Origin: a virus
DNA length: 34,587 nt
IMG/VR virus record: IMGVR_UViG_3300046474_000140
Location: 1 to 34,587 of that record
Strand: one strand, 5' to 3'
The translations under genes and the position numbers were made by a program. This document shows positions 1 to 5,374 of this stretch, piece after piece (positions within the stretch are counted from its first letter, which is position 1; the number at the start of each line of letters is the position of its first letter). The notes beneath the pieces are model-generated. The model saw only the letters and a list, made by a program, of their open reading frames with translations. It was not told where the DNA came from and did no database searches.

Positions 1-166
1 GGACCTCGGAGGGATACGCCGCAGGGCGCTTCTCTCTAGGCTCGGGATCAACAGGTCCTTCGGGGTGGACGAGACGGAGGTGCGTGGGGACGGGCCTCAC
101 AGAAGTCTGTCCCGTACGCCGCTCCATAATTGATTTACAGATTTGGGAAGCAACGCTCATCTTCAT
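1..166 (-). CDS. unidentified phage protein, truncated by the window edge
   Basis: An open frame starts at an ATG at 164-166 and runs without a stop to the left edge, so about 55 residues are visible and the C-terminus lies outside. The ATG overlaps the stop of the upstream gene as ATGA, a typical coupled junction in this genome. A second in-frame ATG two codons on is an alternative start. The visible part is rich in Arg, Pro and Val and matches no family I recognise. The GC-rich stretch at 1-120 is this coding sequence rather than a non-coding region. Confidence 0.6.
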   Translation of the reverse strand, partial: MKMSVASQICKSIMERRTGQTSVRPVPTHLRLVHPEGPVDPEPREKRPAAYPSEV

Positions 167-357
167 ACTGGTAACTTAGCCCTTTCCAGCTCTTCCTCCA
201 CATCTTCCAGAAGGGAGAGTGCCTTGTCGATTTTCTTGGCGTTTTTACGAAGTAGAGTCTTATTCTCACCCGTCGCTTGGTCGCGCTTCTCTTTAATAAC
301 ATGGAACAGGTCTTCTACCCTGTCCGTCGTCTTGGTAACATTTTCCAGGAGACCCAT
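163..357 (-). CDS. small charged coiled-coil-like protein (64 aa)
   Basis: A GGAGGG ribosome site lies eight bases before the ATG. The protein is almost entirely charged helix: heptad-like Leu/Val spacing runs from about residue 4 to 60, with alternating Glu/Lys clusters, suggesting a short coiled coil. It has no membrane segment and no catalytic motif. Its stop overlaps the start of the truncated gene at the left edge. Function unknown. Confidence 0.75.
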   Translation of the reverse strand: MGLLENVTKTTDRVEDLFHVIKEKRDQATGENKTLLRKNAKKIDKALSLLEDVEEELERAKLPV

Positions 358-383
358 ACGAGTACCCTCCTAAACATTCTAGT

Positions 384-452
384 TTACTGGTGAGAAGTAA
401 TACTCTTCTCCAAAATCTCTACTCGGACACCATTCTGGGTCCTAAATCTCAT
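384..452 (-). CDS. possible 22-residue peptide
   Basis: An ATG ORF of 22 codons sits between the 32-residue membrane peptide and the coiled-coil gene, in the same orientation and filling an otherwise empty gap. The peptide starts MRFRTQNGVRVEI. No clear ribosome site precedes it, so it may be untranslated leader. The same stretch holds a hairpin-capable GAGAAG/CTTCTC pair just upstream of the next gene. Weak call. Confidence 0.25.
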   Translation of the reverse strand: MRFRTQNGVRVEILEKSITSHQ

Positions 453-461
453 CCGAGATAT

Positions 462-560
462 TCAGTGGCAGAGCCACGCAACGGCGCACACGATGGCACA
501 GATGATTAGACTCCAGGTCAATGGGCCGGGAGACCACGTCTTGGCGCATTTATTACACAT
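462..560 (-). CDS. small membrane peptide (32 aa)
   Basis: The ORF starts at an ATG preceded by AGGAG at an eight-base spacing, directly after the tRNA-Arg gene. The peptide has a short Cys-containing head (MCNKCAK) followed by one hydrophobic segment of about 17 residues (around 15-31) rich in Ile, Val, Ala and Cys. It should insert in the inner membrane. No family recognised. Small membrane peptides recur through this genome's accessory regions. Confidence 0.5.
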   Translation of the reverse strand: MCNKCAKTWSPGPLTWSLIICAIVCAVAWLCH

Positions 561-579
561 CAATTCGGCTCCTATTGAA

Positions 580-656
580 TGGCGCACTCGGCAGGACTCG
601 AACCTGCGACCGTCCGCTTAGAAGGCGGATGCTCTATCCAGCTGAGCTACGAGTGC
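580..656 (-). tRNA. tRNA-Arg (anticodon UCU)
   Basis: A full cloverleaf can be drawn. The acceptor is GCACTCG paired with CGAGTGC, the D-arm GCTC/GAGC, the anticodon arm TCCGC-CTTCTAA-GCGGA with anticodon TCT, and the T-arm GCAGG-TTCGAGT-CCTGC. Discriminator G is followed by an encoded CCA at 580-582. It reads AGA, a codon rare in many Gram-negative hosts, which is a common reason for phages to carry this tRNA. Confidence 0.95.
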
Positions 657-662
657 ATACCA

Positions 663-866
663 TCACTTGAACATCGGGAGGTGTGCAAAGACCGTGATGG
701 TCAGACCGATCACAGCTAGCACTACAAGGCCCGCAATCATCAGTTGGAAGACCCGTGAGACCACGTGATCTCCGAAGGTCTCCACGTTGTTGACGATGGC
801 ATAGTCACCATTCGTCATGTGACGAGGCATCGGGGCATCCCGACGCATGTAAGCAGAAGTGTTCAT
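663..866 (-). CDS. small single-pass membrane protein (67 aa)
   Basis: The ATG start has AAGGA about nine bases upstream. Residues 1-40 are polar; a strongly hydrophobic segment follows at about 41-63 (FQLMIAGLVVLAVIGLTITV), ending four residues from the C-terminus. This looks like a tail-anchored or N-in/C-out membrane protein. It lies immediately upstream of tRNA-Arg in transcription order. No family recognised. Confidence 0.7.
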   Translation of the reverse strand: MNTSAYMRRDAPMPRHMTNGDYAIVNNVETFGDHVVSRVFQLMIAGLVVLAVIGLTITVFAHLPMFK

Positions 867-878
867 TTCGGTTGTTCC

Positions 879-1067
879 TTACTTGAAGGTCGTCTGAACT
901 TCCATCACGGAGGCCGCAGGCACAGCCACGATGTCGTGGATCGAGTGGCCTTCACGGATGAACGTCTCCACGAAGATGTAGGCTGTCTCCCGTTCGGTGC
1001 AGTAGACCACACGAGAGGCCTGCTTCTCTTCAGAGCCCTTCGCAAAGATGTAGGCGGGAAATTGCAT
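879..1067 (-). CDS. small hypothetical protein (62 aa)
   Basis: The frame opens at a TTG at 1079, but the better start is the ATG at 1065-1067, which has GGAGA six bases upstream; the TTG lies inside that ribosome site. The protein is a mixed alpha/beta soluble domain with no recognisable motif. It follows the 58-residue gene with a short gap. Confidence 0.65.
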   Translation of the reverse strand: MQFPAYIFAKGSEEKQASRVVYCTERETAYIFVETFIREGHSIHDIVAVPAASVMEVQTTFK

Positions 1068-1081
1068 CGGATTCTCCAATC

Positions 1082-1258
1082 CTATTTTATGCCGACACTG
1101 ACTTTGATTATGGTCAGCTCCCCAGTCTCCATATTGACCGCGAACTTCCGTCCGGACATCACGACATCATAGATCATGGTACTGTGGAGTAGCTTCTTGA
1201 CAGGCCTCACTTCCATGAAGACCTTGCCAGCGATGTAGTGGTACTTAGGCGCGGGCAT
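1082..1258 (-). CDS. small hypothetical protein (58 aa)
   Basis: The longer frame back to 1339 uses TTG and would overlap the upstream gene by 95 bases. The ATG at 1256-1258 has an AGGGG-like site at a good spacing and overlaps the upstream stop by only 14 bases, so it is preferred. The sequence is beta-rich (GKVFMEVRPVKK, GRKFAVNMETGELTI), suggesting a small beta-barrel fold. Function unknown. Confidence 0.6.
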   Translation of the reverse strand: MPAPKYHYIAGKVFMEVRPVKKLLHSTMIYDVVMSGRKFAVNMETGELTIIKVSVGIK

Positions 1259-1487
1259 CGGAAACACCCCTGTTGCTCTTACGCCTATTAGACTCAGCCA
1301 GTTGATGAAATCTGTATGGAGATCCAGTAGCAGGCTCAAAGTCCAGTGTCACGAGATGATGCTCAATGTTGCCCAACCTTGCGGCGTTGAAGATCAGCCG
1401 GGCTTCAGCCCAGGTGCCAACTTTCATCTCTGCAGTCATTTTAAGTCGACTGAGTAGAGTCCTGCGCCAGAATCGGATGTAATACAT
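1245..1487 (-). CDS. hypothetical protein (80 aa)
   Basis: The ATG at 1485-1487 has AGGA six bases upstream and begins 24 bases downstream of tRNA-Thr. The protein is basic at both ends, with a central WAEARLIFNAARLGN helix. An internal Met at residue 17 is an alternative start. It ends inside the start of the next gene, an arrangement that fits coupled translation. No family recognised. Confidence 0.55.
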   Translation of the reverse strand: MYYIRFWRRTLLSRLKMTAEMKVGTWAEARLIFNAARLGNIEHHLVTLDFEPATGSPYRFHQLAESNRRKSNRGVSDARA

Positions 1488-1510
1488 CAGATATCCTATA
1501 AGCTTGTTGA

Positions 1511-1586
1511 TGGTGCCACCTGTCAGACTCGAACTGACGACCTTCGGATTACAAAACCGCTGCTCTACCGACTGAGCTAAGGTGGC
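1511..1586 (-). tRNA. tRNA-Thr (anticodon UGU), with an imperfect anticodon stem
   Basis: The acceptor GCCACCT/AGGTGGC and T-arm GTCAG-TTCGAGT-CTGAC pair perfectly. The D-arm is GCTC/GAGC, and discriminator A is followed by an encoded CCA at 1511-1513. The anticodon loop is TTTGTAA, giving UGU. The anticodon stem GCGGT/TCCGA has only three Watson-Crick pairs: G27-A43 and U31-U39 are mismatched. The gene still looks like a tRNA, but its function may be reduced or may depend on modification. Confidence 0.88.
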
Positions 1587-1592
1587 ATCCTG

Positions 1593-1820
1593 TCAGAATG
1601 GAATCTCTTCGACGAGTCTCATACGGTCGAATTTCCAACGATCGTATTCAGTCTTCCTGCCGAGGCGATAGCACTCATCCAGCTCCTTCGAGCTGAACCG
1701 CATCTTGTCCCCGAAGTCGCTCTCGACCAGGAAGACCTGGTCACCTCCGGGAAGCTCGTCGAAGCCATAGAGGATGGCGTTTCCACGCACATCAGGCTGC
1801 TTGGTTATCAGGGTGATCAT
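1593..1820 (-). CDS. small hypothetical protein (75 aa)
   Basis: A GTG at 1826 and an ATG at 1820 are both possible. AAGG lies about ten bases before the ATG but only three before the GTG, so the ATG is preferred. The protein is soluble and charged, with a beta-like N-terminal half (NAILYGFDEL, DQVFLVESDFG) and a C-terminal helix rich in Arg, Lys and Asp. It lies just upstream of tRNA-Thr in transcription order. No family recognised. Confidence 0.6.
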   Translation of the reverse strand: MITLITKQPDVRGNAILYGFDELPGGDQVFLVESDFGDKMRFSSKELDECYRLGRKTEYDRWKFDRMRLVEEIPF

Positions 1821-1870
1821 TCTCACGCACCTTCAACCGATATACGGCTTAGATTTGACTCTGAGTTTCA

Positions 1871-2020
1871 TCAGATGTCTCGTTGAGGCATGATGATCCA
1901 GCAGGCCGCCGCCGCAGCGATGCCGAGCCAAGCGGAGTGGCTGTAAAAGGCCACACCAAACCCCACGAGGCCCAGAAGAATAGCCAGCTGGGCCAACATA
2001 AACGTAACTCTCGTATTCAC
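1871..2020 (-). CDS. small two-helix membrane protein (49 aa)
   Basis: A GTG start at 2018-2020 overlaps the TGA of the glycosylase-like gene as GTGA and has GGAGAGA upstream at about eight bases. Two hydrophobic segments follow (roughly residues 8-25 and 29-42, the second containing AAAAACWII), so it should form a hairpin in the membrane. An ATG at codon 8 would still give both helices. Function unknown. Confidence 0.55.
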   Translation of the reverse strand: MNTRVTFMLAQLAILLGLVGFGVAFYSHSAWLGIAAAAACWIIMPQRDI

Positions 2021-2466
2021 TTGCTTCTCTCCAGAAGGTAGCGTCTTATTTCTTTATCCATGTCATCACGGACGGGGACTATGCGGTGTAACACAAAGAT
2101 ATTGTAGCTGTCCTGACAGTACTGACCACAGTAACGGACGTCCTCAATGTCGATAAGAGGGTCCAAGAAGTCGTCAGTCATGGCCAGCAGAGCGACCATG
2201 CGTCGGTTCACCAGACCCAGAGGAGTCAGGAGATTTACGAGGTCATTGATGTTCTCATCCGTGAGCTCCTCGCGAAGGGTCTGAGGCTCGGGGAACATCT
2301 CGAAGAACCTTGGGAGCACTCTTTTAGCCTGAGTGCGGGTCGTCAGGTTCAGCAAGAGGCAGCCCACGAGGACGTGCCATGGTCCGAGCTCTGCACAGGC
2401 CCTCTGGACGGCGCAAGGCTCGTCATCGAAAGTTATAGAAGCCATCGAGGGCTGCCTTTCTCTCAT
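2017..2466 (-). CDS. HhH-GPD DNA glycosylase-like protein (MBD4-like)
   Basis: The layout matches the glycosylase domain of MBD4. It begins with PWHVLVGCLLLNLTTRTQA (about residues 29-47), then a hydrophobic helix bundle with LLTPLGLVNRRM (79-90), then the hairpin segment DVRYCGQYCQDSYNIF (109-124), then an Asp-rich region (134-137) before RRYL. In the family an Asp there is the catalytic base; D137 is my best alignment. The first hairpin glycine is replaced (Y112) while G114 is kept. It probably excises a damaged or mismatched base. The start may be 2466 or the ATG at 2445, which also has an AAGG site. Confidence 0.65.
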   Translation of the reverse strand: MRERQPSMASITFDDEPCAVQRACAELGPWHVLVGCLLLNLTTRTQAKRVLPRFFEMFPEPQTLREELTDENINDLVNLLTPLGLVNRRMVALLAMTDDFLDPLIDIEDVRYCGQYCQDSYNIFVLHRIVPVRDDMDKEIRRYLLERSK

Positions 2467-2698
2467 CTAGAAACTGCTCCACCAGTCCGCGACCAATGAA
2501 GGCAGAGGTGATGGACTTGTCTTTCCGTCGATAGTACACGACGGTGGTGTTGGTCCCGACCTTGTACAGCCTTAGAATCTCCCAGCCATGATTCCTGTCT
2601 AGCGGCATGGCCATCCAGTTAGCAGTTCGAGCCCATAGGATGAACTCATTGAACAGCCGACCTTCAGAGATTCTGCAGTGCTCCACACGTCTGCTCAT
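2423..2698 (-). CDS. hypothetical protein (91 aa)
   Basis: The ATG has AGGTGA eight bases upstream. The protein is soluble with a beta hairpin centre (WEILRLYKVGTNTTVVYYRR) and a C-terminal helix ending in the overlap with the glycosylase-like gene, where the two frames share 44 bases. No motif is recognised. The overlap suggests co-translation with the glycosylase. Confidence 0.65.
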   Translation of the reverse strand: MSRRVEHCRISEGRLFNEFILWARTANWMAMPLDRNHGWEILRLYKVGTNTTVVYYRRKDKSITSAFIGRGLVEQFLDERKAALDGFYNFR

Positions 2699-2704
2699 GA
2701 CGGA

Positions 2705-3016
2705 TCACCTAAGTCGCGCGTAGACATGGAAGAAGTATTCCATGTGCGAGACCACCTTGATGGTGTCCACGAACTCGAAGTCCGCTCCGAGCGGCCCCTG
2801 AGACTTGTTGAAGGTGTGACCCGTGCCTACGAGGAAGACCTCGAGAGTCTGCTCTCTGGACATGAACGTATCAGGTTTCGGTATCGGCTTCTCTACGTAC
2901 AGTACGAAGCCCTCACCACGAGCCTGTGCTCCGAGGATTTTCGTACCAGAGGGAACCTTGTAACTGCCGTAGTTTGGGTAGACCAGAATGTCGTAATAGT
3001 GGACGACACAGCTCAT
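2705..3016 (-). CDS. DUF7352-like small phage protein (103 aa)
   Basis: A GTG-ATG pair opens the frame; the ATG at 3014-3016 has AGGAG at the better (seven-base) spacing. The pattern of a polar N-terminal strand, VPSGTKILGAQARGEGFVLY (about residues 22-41) and then FLVGTGH resembles the phage DUF7352 family, where an aliphatic strand, an ILxVQ strand and a xGTGH turn are conserved. Function unknown. It is the first gene after the terminator at 3056-3092, so it needs its own promoter or read-through. Confidence 0.6.
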   Translation of the reverse strand: MSCVVHYYDILVYPNYGSYKVPSGTKILGAQARGEGFVLYVEKPIPKPDTFMSREQTLEVFLVGTGHTFNKSQGPLGADFEFVDTIKVVSHMEYFFHVYARLR

Positions 3017-3055
3017 CACTTCTCTCCTCTCAGGTTAAGACTAAAAATAAATGGG

Positions 3056-3092
3056 TAAATAAAAGCCCACCATCCTGTTAGGGACAATGGGC
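3056..3092 (-). terminator. Rho-independent terminator
   Basis: On the minus strand GCCCATTGTCC pairs with GGATGGTGGGC through 11 positions (eight Watson-Crick, three G-U) around the loop CTAACA, followed at once by TTTTATTTA. It lies downstream of the 45-residue membrane gene and before the left-end gene cluster. The plus strand lacks a T-tract, so it acts on leftward transcripts. Confidence 0.85.
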
Positions 3093-3250
3093 AGGTTACT
3101 ACCCAAAGAAATACACACTAGATGTACTTGTTTGGACAGTAATAATCGCGCGGGACGGACACTTCCATTTGAAGCATGTCTCTATTAAGGTTTGCAGCTT
3201 AAGGCTAACTCCCTCGCGTATTCTAAGTTTCGATTACTTTAAAGTAATGA
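3093..3250 (-). other. intergenic stretch with a 16-base palindrome
   Basis: No convincing gene lies here. A 19-codon ATG frame near the terminator (ending at about 3120) has no ribosome site. A perfect 16-base palindrome, ATTACTTTAAAGTAAT, occupies 3233-3248, three bases past the stop of the 45-residue gene. It could bind a dimeric protein or form a cruciform; nothing else here indicates its role. Confidence 0.5.
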
Positions 3251-3388
3251 TTAAGCCTTGCTGCGGCCCATGAACGGGAGTAGCACAAGGTGGGCCACCA
3301 GAACCATCCACCACGGAATATGACCGAGGGCAGCGTTGCTGAAGATGGTAGCCAAGTGTTCGTCGAAGCAGTACCAGAAGAAGAACAT
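3251..3388 (-). CDS. small membrane protein (45 aa)
   Basis: The ATG at 3386-3388 opens a 45-codon frame starting MFFFWYCFDEHL, with a hydrophobic segment at about residues 23-40 (HIPWWMVLVAHLVLLPF) and a basic tail. GCGGA stands seven bases upstream. A longer frame in another register (3223-3432) starts inside the family A repeat and has Ser/Trp-rich composition typical of a shadow, so this frame is preferred. It is the first gene after repeat A1. Function unknown. Confidence 0.5.
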   Translation of the reverse strand: MFFFWYCFDEHLATIFSNAALGHIPWWMVLVAHLVLLPFMGRSKA

Positions 3389-3415
3389 CTGTATTTCCGC
3401 TTTGAGAGAAGGTAA

Positions 3416-3441
3416 GAGCAGTTTTGAGACATGCTCAGGTC
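3416..3441 (-). promoter_or_regulatory. family A repeat, copy 1
   Basis: A 26-base element read on the minus strand as GACCTGAGCATGTC, then TC, then AAAACTGCTC. It contains the inverted pair GAGCA/TGCTC spaced by 11 bases. It lies between the stop of the 93-residue gene and the start of the 45-residue gene, 28 bases before that start. The position suits a promoter or operator. Confidence 0.65.
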
Positions 3442-3448
3442 AGCGTCC

Positions 3449-3730
3449 TCAACCAGCGTTGAAACTAGCCAGGATCAAGCCTGCTTTGGTTCCCTTGACG
3501 GCCGATCCGATAAGCTCGGCACGAATGCCGATCAGATTGTTAGGCCAGTCTCCGTAACGACGAGCTTCACGACCGTCAGAGTAGGTCCAGCAAGAGCACA
3601 CTTCTGACCACACGCGCGTCCCGCAGGGCGAGATGCGTATGGCCTCTTCAGGGCTCCTAGCCGCGACCACCATTGAGTCATAGCTGTCATAACCACCGCA
3701 GACATCTTGGGAAACGAGGTACAGTTTCAT
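3449..3730 (-). CDS. conserved phage protein (93 aa), function unknown
   Basis: AGGAGA stands six bases before the ATG. The N-terminus MKLYLVSQDVCGGYDSYDSM, an AARSPEEAI segment and the C-terminus LILASFNAG match a pattern I know from uncharacterised small proteins of many phages. That family has a conserved start (LxSQDVxxGYDTYDSAVV) and end (GVILASFNAG). It is probably a compact alpha/beta domain. It lies alone between repeats A1 and A2, so it may be transcribed from A2. Confidence 0.8.
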   Translation of the reverse strand: MKLYLVSQDVCGGYDSYDSMVVAARSPEEAIRISPCGTRVWSEVCSCWTYSDGREARRYGDWPNNLIGIRAELIGSAVKGTKAGLILASFNAG

Positions 3731-3795
3731 CAGAATCTCCTATCATTCGGAGATGCTCGATTCTGACGTTTGCAGACGTCGCCCAAAGAACTCGG

Positions 3796-3821
3796 GAGCA
3801 GTTTTGAGACATGCTCAGGTC
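3796..3821 (-). promoter_or_regulatory. family A repeat, copy 2
   Basis: Identical to copy 1 over all 26 bases. It lies between the stop of the three-repeat protein gene (3865) and the start of the 93-residue gene (3730), 66 bases before that start. It has the same dyad GAGCA/TGCTC. Confidence 0.65.
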
Positions 3822-3864
3822 AATGCACAATTATTTTACGTCCTAGGCGAGGACGTGCAGGTGA

Positions 3865-4473
3865 TTACTCGCCCGCGTCTTCACCTTCACCAGCGTCACC
3901 GCCAGCGTCGGTATCAGCCGGGGTCTCACCGGCTTCCTTGGCAGCCTTCTCAGCCGCCTTCTTCGCGCGATAGTCAGCCAGGGCATCTTTCGCCTTCTGG
4001 TTGATCTCACGCCTCTCCTTGCCAGCCTCGTAGGCCTGCAGGATGGCTTCCCGGTTGGCCAGCGCCCAGTCCACGAGTTCCTCGTTTCCGGCGACTTCCA
4101 TCAGGGCAGTCTTGGCAGCTTCAGCCTTCTCTTCCGGCTTCAGGCGCTTCACGGACGGCCAGCGGAACTCAGAGGCCAGCGCCTCCTTGTTTTCGACCAG
4201 GAACTTCAGCTTCGGGTCATTCAGCGAGGCCGCGTGCTCCAGGGCCTTGGCCAGCTGGTTGCGCTCGCTCTTCGTGACACGACGGATCGTGCCAGTGTCG
4301 AAAGCAGCTTCGACAGCCTCACGCTGGTCGATCAGCCAGTTGGACAGATCTTCGTTCTTGCCGGTCAGAGCCTGCATGGCCTCGAAGATCTTCGGACGGC
4401 GGACGTAGTCCTCCGCTTCAGCCTTGGTACCGAAAACTTTGCCGTCGATGACGTAAGCTTGTTGAATTTGCAT
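3865..4473 (-). CDS. three-repeat helical protein with acidic tail (202 aa)
   Basis: Residues 1-30 form a small domain (QAYVIDGKVFGTKAEAEDYV). After it come three copies of a roughly 41-residue unit at about 40-80, 85-125 and 130-170. Each has an NE-L-W start, an REA helix (REAVEAAF, KEALASEF, REAILQAY), a basic pair and a second Ala-rich helix. The tail, from about 171, is Ala/Lys-rich and then strongly acidic and Gly-rich. AAGGA lies ten bases before the ATG. The long leader with repeat B1 and the lone position suggest high expression. Its role is unknown; a DNA- or protein-binding accessory role is only a guess. Confidence 0.8.
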   Translation of the reverse strand: MQIQQAYVIDGKVFGTKAEAEDYVRRPKIFEAMQALTGKNEDLSNWLIDQREAVEAAFDTGTIRRVTKSERNQLAKALEHAASLNDPKLKFLVENKEALASEFRWPSVKRLKPEEKAEAAKTALMEVAGNEELVDWALANREAILQAYEAGKERREINQKAKDALADYRAKKAAEKAAKEAGETPADTDAGGDAGEGEDAGE

Positions 4474-4521
4474 GGTGAATTAGTCCTTCTAGAAGATACA
4501 TGACAGGTCTATCCAAGCCTA

Positions 4522-4535
4522 TCATATAAGATACC
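4522..4535 (-). promoter_or_regulatory. leader motif shared with 29398-29411
   Basis: The minus-strand 14-mer GGTATCTTATATGA occurs here and at 29398-29411. In both places it lies 20-35 bases downstream of a family A or B element and upstream of a gene with an AAGGA site. It may be the start of the transcript or a 5' leader element. Confidence 0.4.
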
Positions 4536-4565
4536 CCGATCTGCGCAGTTCAGGATCAAGATCTT

Positions 4566-4585
4566 AGGGTTAAGTTAACGGGGTC
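4566..4585 (-). promoter_or_regulatory. family B repeat, copy 1
   Basis: Minus-strand GACCCCGTTAACTTAACCCT, a perfect copy of the 20-base family consensus, 93 bases before the start of the three-repeat protein gene. It contains the palindrome GTTAAC. Position and repetition suggest a promoter for the phage RNA polymerase or another control site. Confidence 0.65.
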
Positions 4586-4756
4586 TGGGCGGGGGCCGTC
4601 GCAGCGGGTCGCTCCCAATGCCACCAGAACGGCCCCAGAACGCCCCACAGAGGGACGCAGAGCGGGGACGTCGCAGCGGGCATGGGGTCGGTCCTCGGAC
4701 GCGGCCGGAGTGCCTACCCGGACGGGTTTAAATTGCAGAGAGCTTGGAAGGGCTCC

Positions 4757-5203
4757 CTACAACGCCTTCATATATATGTGCTCCAAAGGCCTGTAGCCAA
4801 GCCTCTTGTACAACATACCCACTCGGTCAGGTTCAAGGGACTCCAGCGCAATCATCATCATGTGGGTACACTTTAGTCTCTTAGCTTCATCCTCCAGAGC
4901 TGACAGTAGCAGCCTGCCGTACTGACCCCGAGCTTCAGGATAAATCCAGTAGAACTGCTCATACCCAATCACAGCGTCGGAGTTGAAGTAGCTGAAGCTG
5001 GTCGTCAGCGCCGCTGTGCCCTTGATACCGCCCACGTCAAGCACGATGACACTAGAGTTGTGGGTCTGTATCAGTCGTCTCAGTGACCTGGAGAGGTGAC
5101 CAGTATCCATCGAGAGGAGCGTCCCGCCCTGAGTGGCCTCATGGAACGCCACTCCCAGCTTCACCAGCTTGGGGATGTCCTCTATCGTCGCTAGGCGGAT
5201 CAT
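4757..5203 (-). CDS. GNAT-family N-acetyltransferase (148 aa)
   Basis: It begins with the usual GNAT strand MIRLATIEDIPKLVKLGVAF. A mid-protein beta sheet follows (VIVLDVGGIKGTAALTTSF), then the acetyl-CoA loop YPEARGQYGRLLLSALEDEA (about 88-107), then the C-terminal strand and helix (GMLYKRLGYRPLEHIYM). It would move an acetyl group to an unknown amine; in phages such enzymes may act on structural or host proteins. Its ribosome site is poor: GAGG directly abuts the ATG and another lies 12 bases upstream. It is the last gene before the leader region at 4474-4756. Confidence 0.85.
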   Translation of the reverse strand: MIRLATIEDIPKLVKLGVAFHEATQGGTLLSMDTGHLSRSLRRLIQTHNSSVIVLDVGGIKGTAALTTSFSYFNSDAVIGYEQFYWIYPEARGQYGRLLLSALEDEAKRLKCTHMMMIALESLEPDRVGMLYKRLGYRPLEHIYMKAL

Positions 5204-5273
5204 CCTCTACATCATCCTCTTCGTAGTTGCCTCGGCTCTCGTTCCAAATAGCCTCCCACTCAGGACCTCTCAT
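5139..5273 (-). CDS. possible acidic 44-residue protein overlapping the acetyltransferase start
   Basis: An ATG frame with AGGTG seven bases upstream encodes a peptide with a Trp-containing N-terminus (MRGPEWEAIWNESRGNYEEDD) and a strongly acidic middle. It overlaps the acetyltransferase start by 65 bases. It would fill the 170-base gap after the DHH gene and could couple translation of the acetyltransferase, whose own ribosome site is poor. Evidence is limited to the start signal and position. Confidence 0.3.
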   Translation of the reverse strand: MRGPEWEAIWNESRGNYEEDDVEDDPPSDDRGHPQAGEAGSGVP

Positions 5274-5374
5274 AGGTCAACACCTGCATCTGCTGTAGTA
5301 ACCGCATACCGGGCACGGGTCCATGCTACGAGGAACGAAGGTCAGGAATAAGAATTTGCGGATCATTTCTCTTC

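Larger units (their letters stand above)
4474..4756 (-). other. 283-base non-coding leader, GC-rich, with repeats
   Basis: No gene is supported here. It holds repeat B1 (4566-4585), a 14-base sequence shared with another leader (4522-4535), a direct repeat of CGTCGCAGCGGG at 4597-4608 and 4669-4680, and a near-tandem CCAGAACGGCC/CCAGAACGCCC at 4625-4646. The GC-rich part (4580-4730) lies upstream of B1 in transcription order and is much richer in G and C than the flanking genes. Confidence 0.6.

Noticed and set aside
1833-1871. 12-codon frame after the two-helix membrane gene
   Set aside because: A TGATG junction is present, but 12 residues with no other support is not enough.
3223-3432. 69-codon minus-strand frame over the A1 repeat
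   Set aside because: It starts inside the repeat, is Ser/Trp-rich and has no ribosome site; the 45-codon frame in another register has a clear membrane protein pattern.
3796-3821. family A element as part of a CRISPR array
   Set aside because: The four copies are far apart with unrelated gene-bearing sequence between them, not regular spacers.
5277-5324. 15-codon Cys-rich frame MDPCPVCGYYSRCRC
   Set aside because: It looks like a zinc knuckle, but there is no ribosome site and the length is too short to support.
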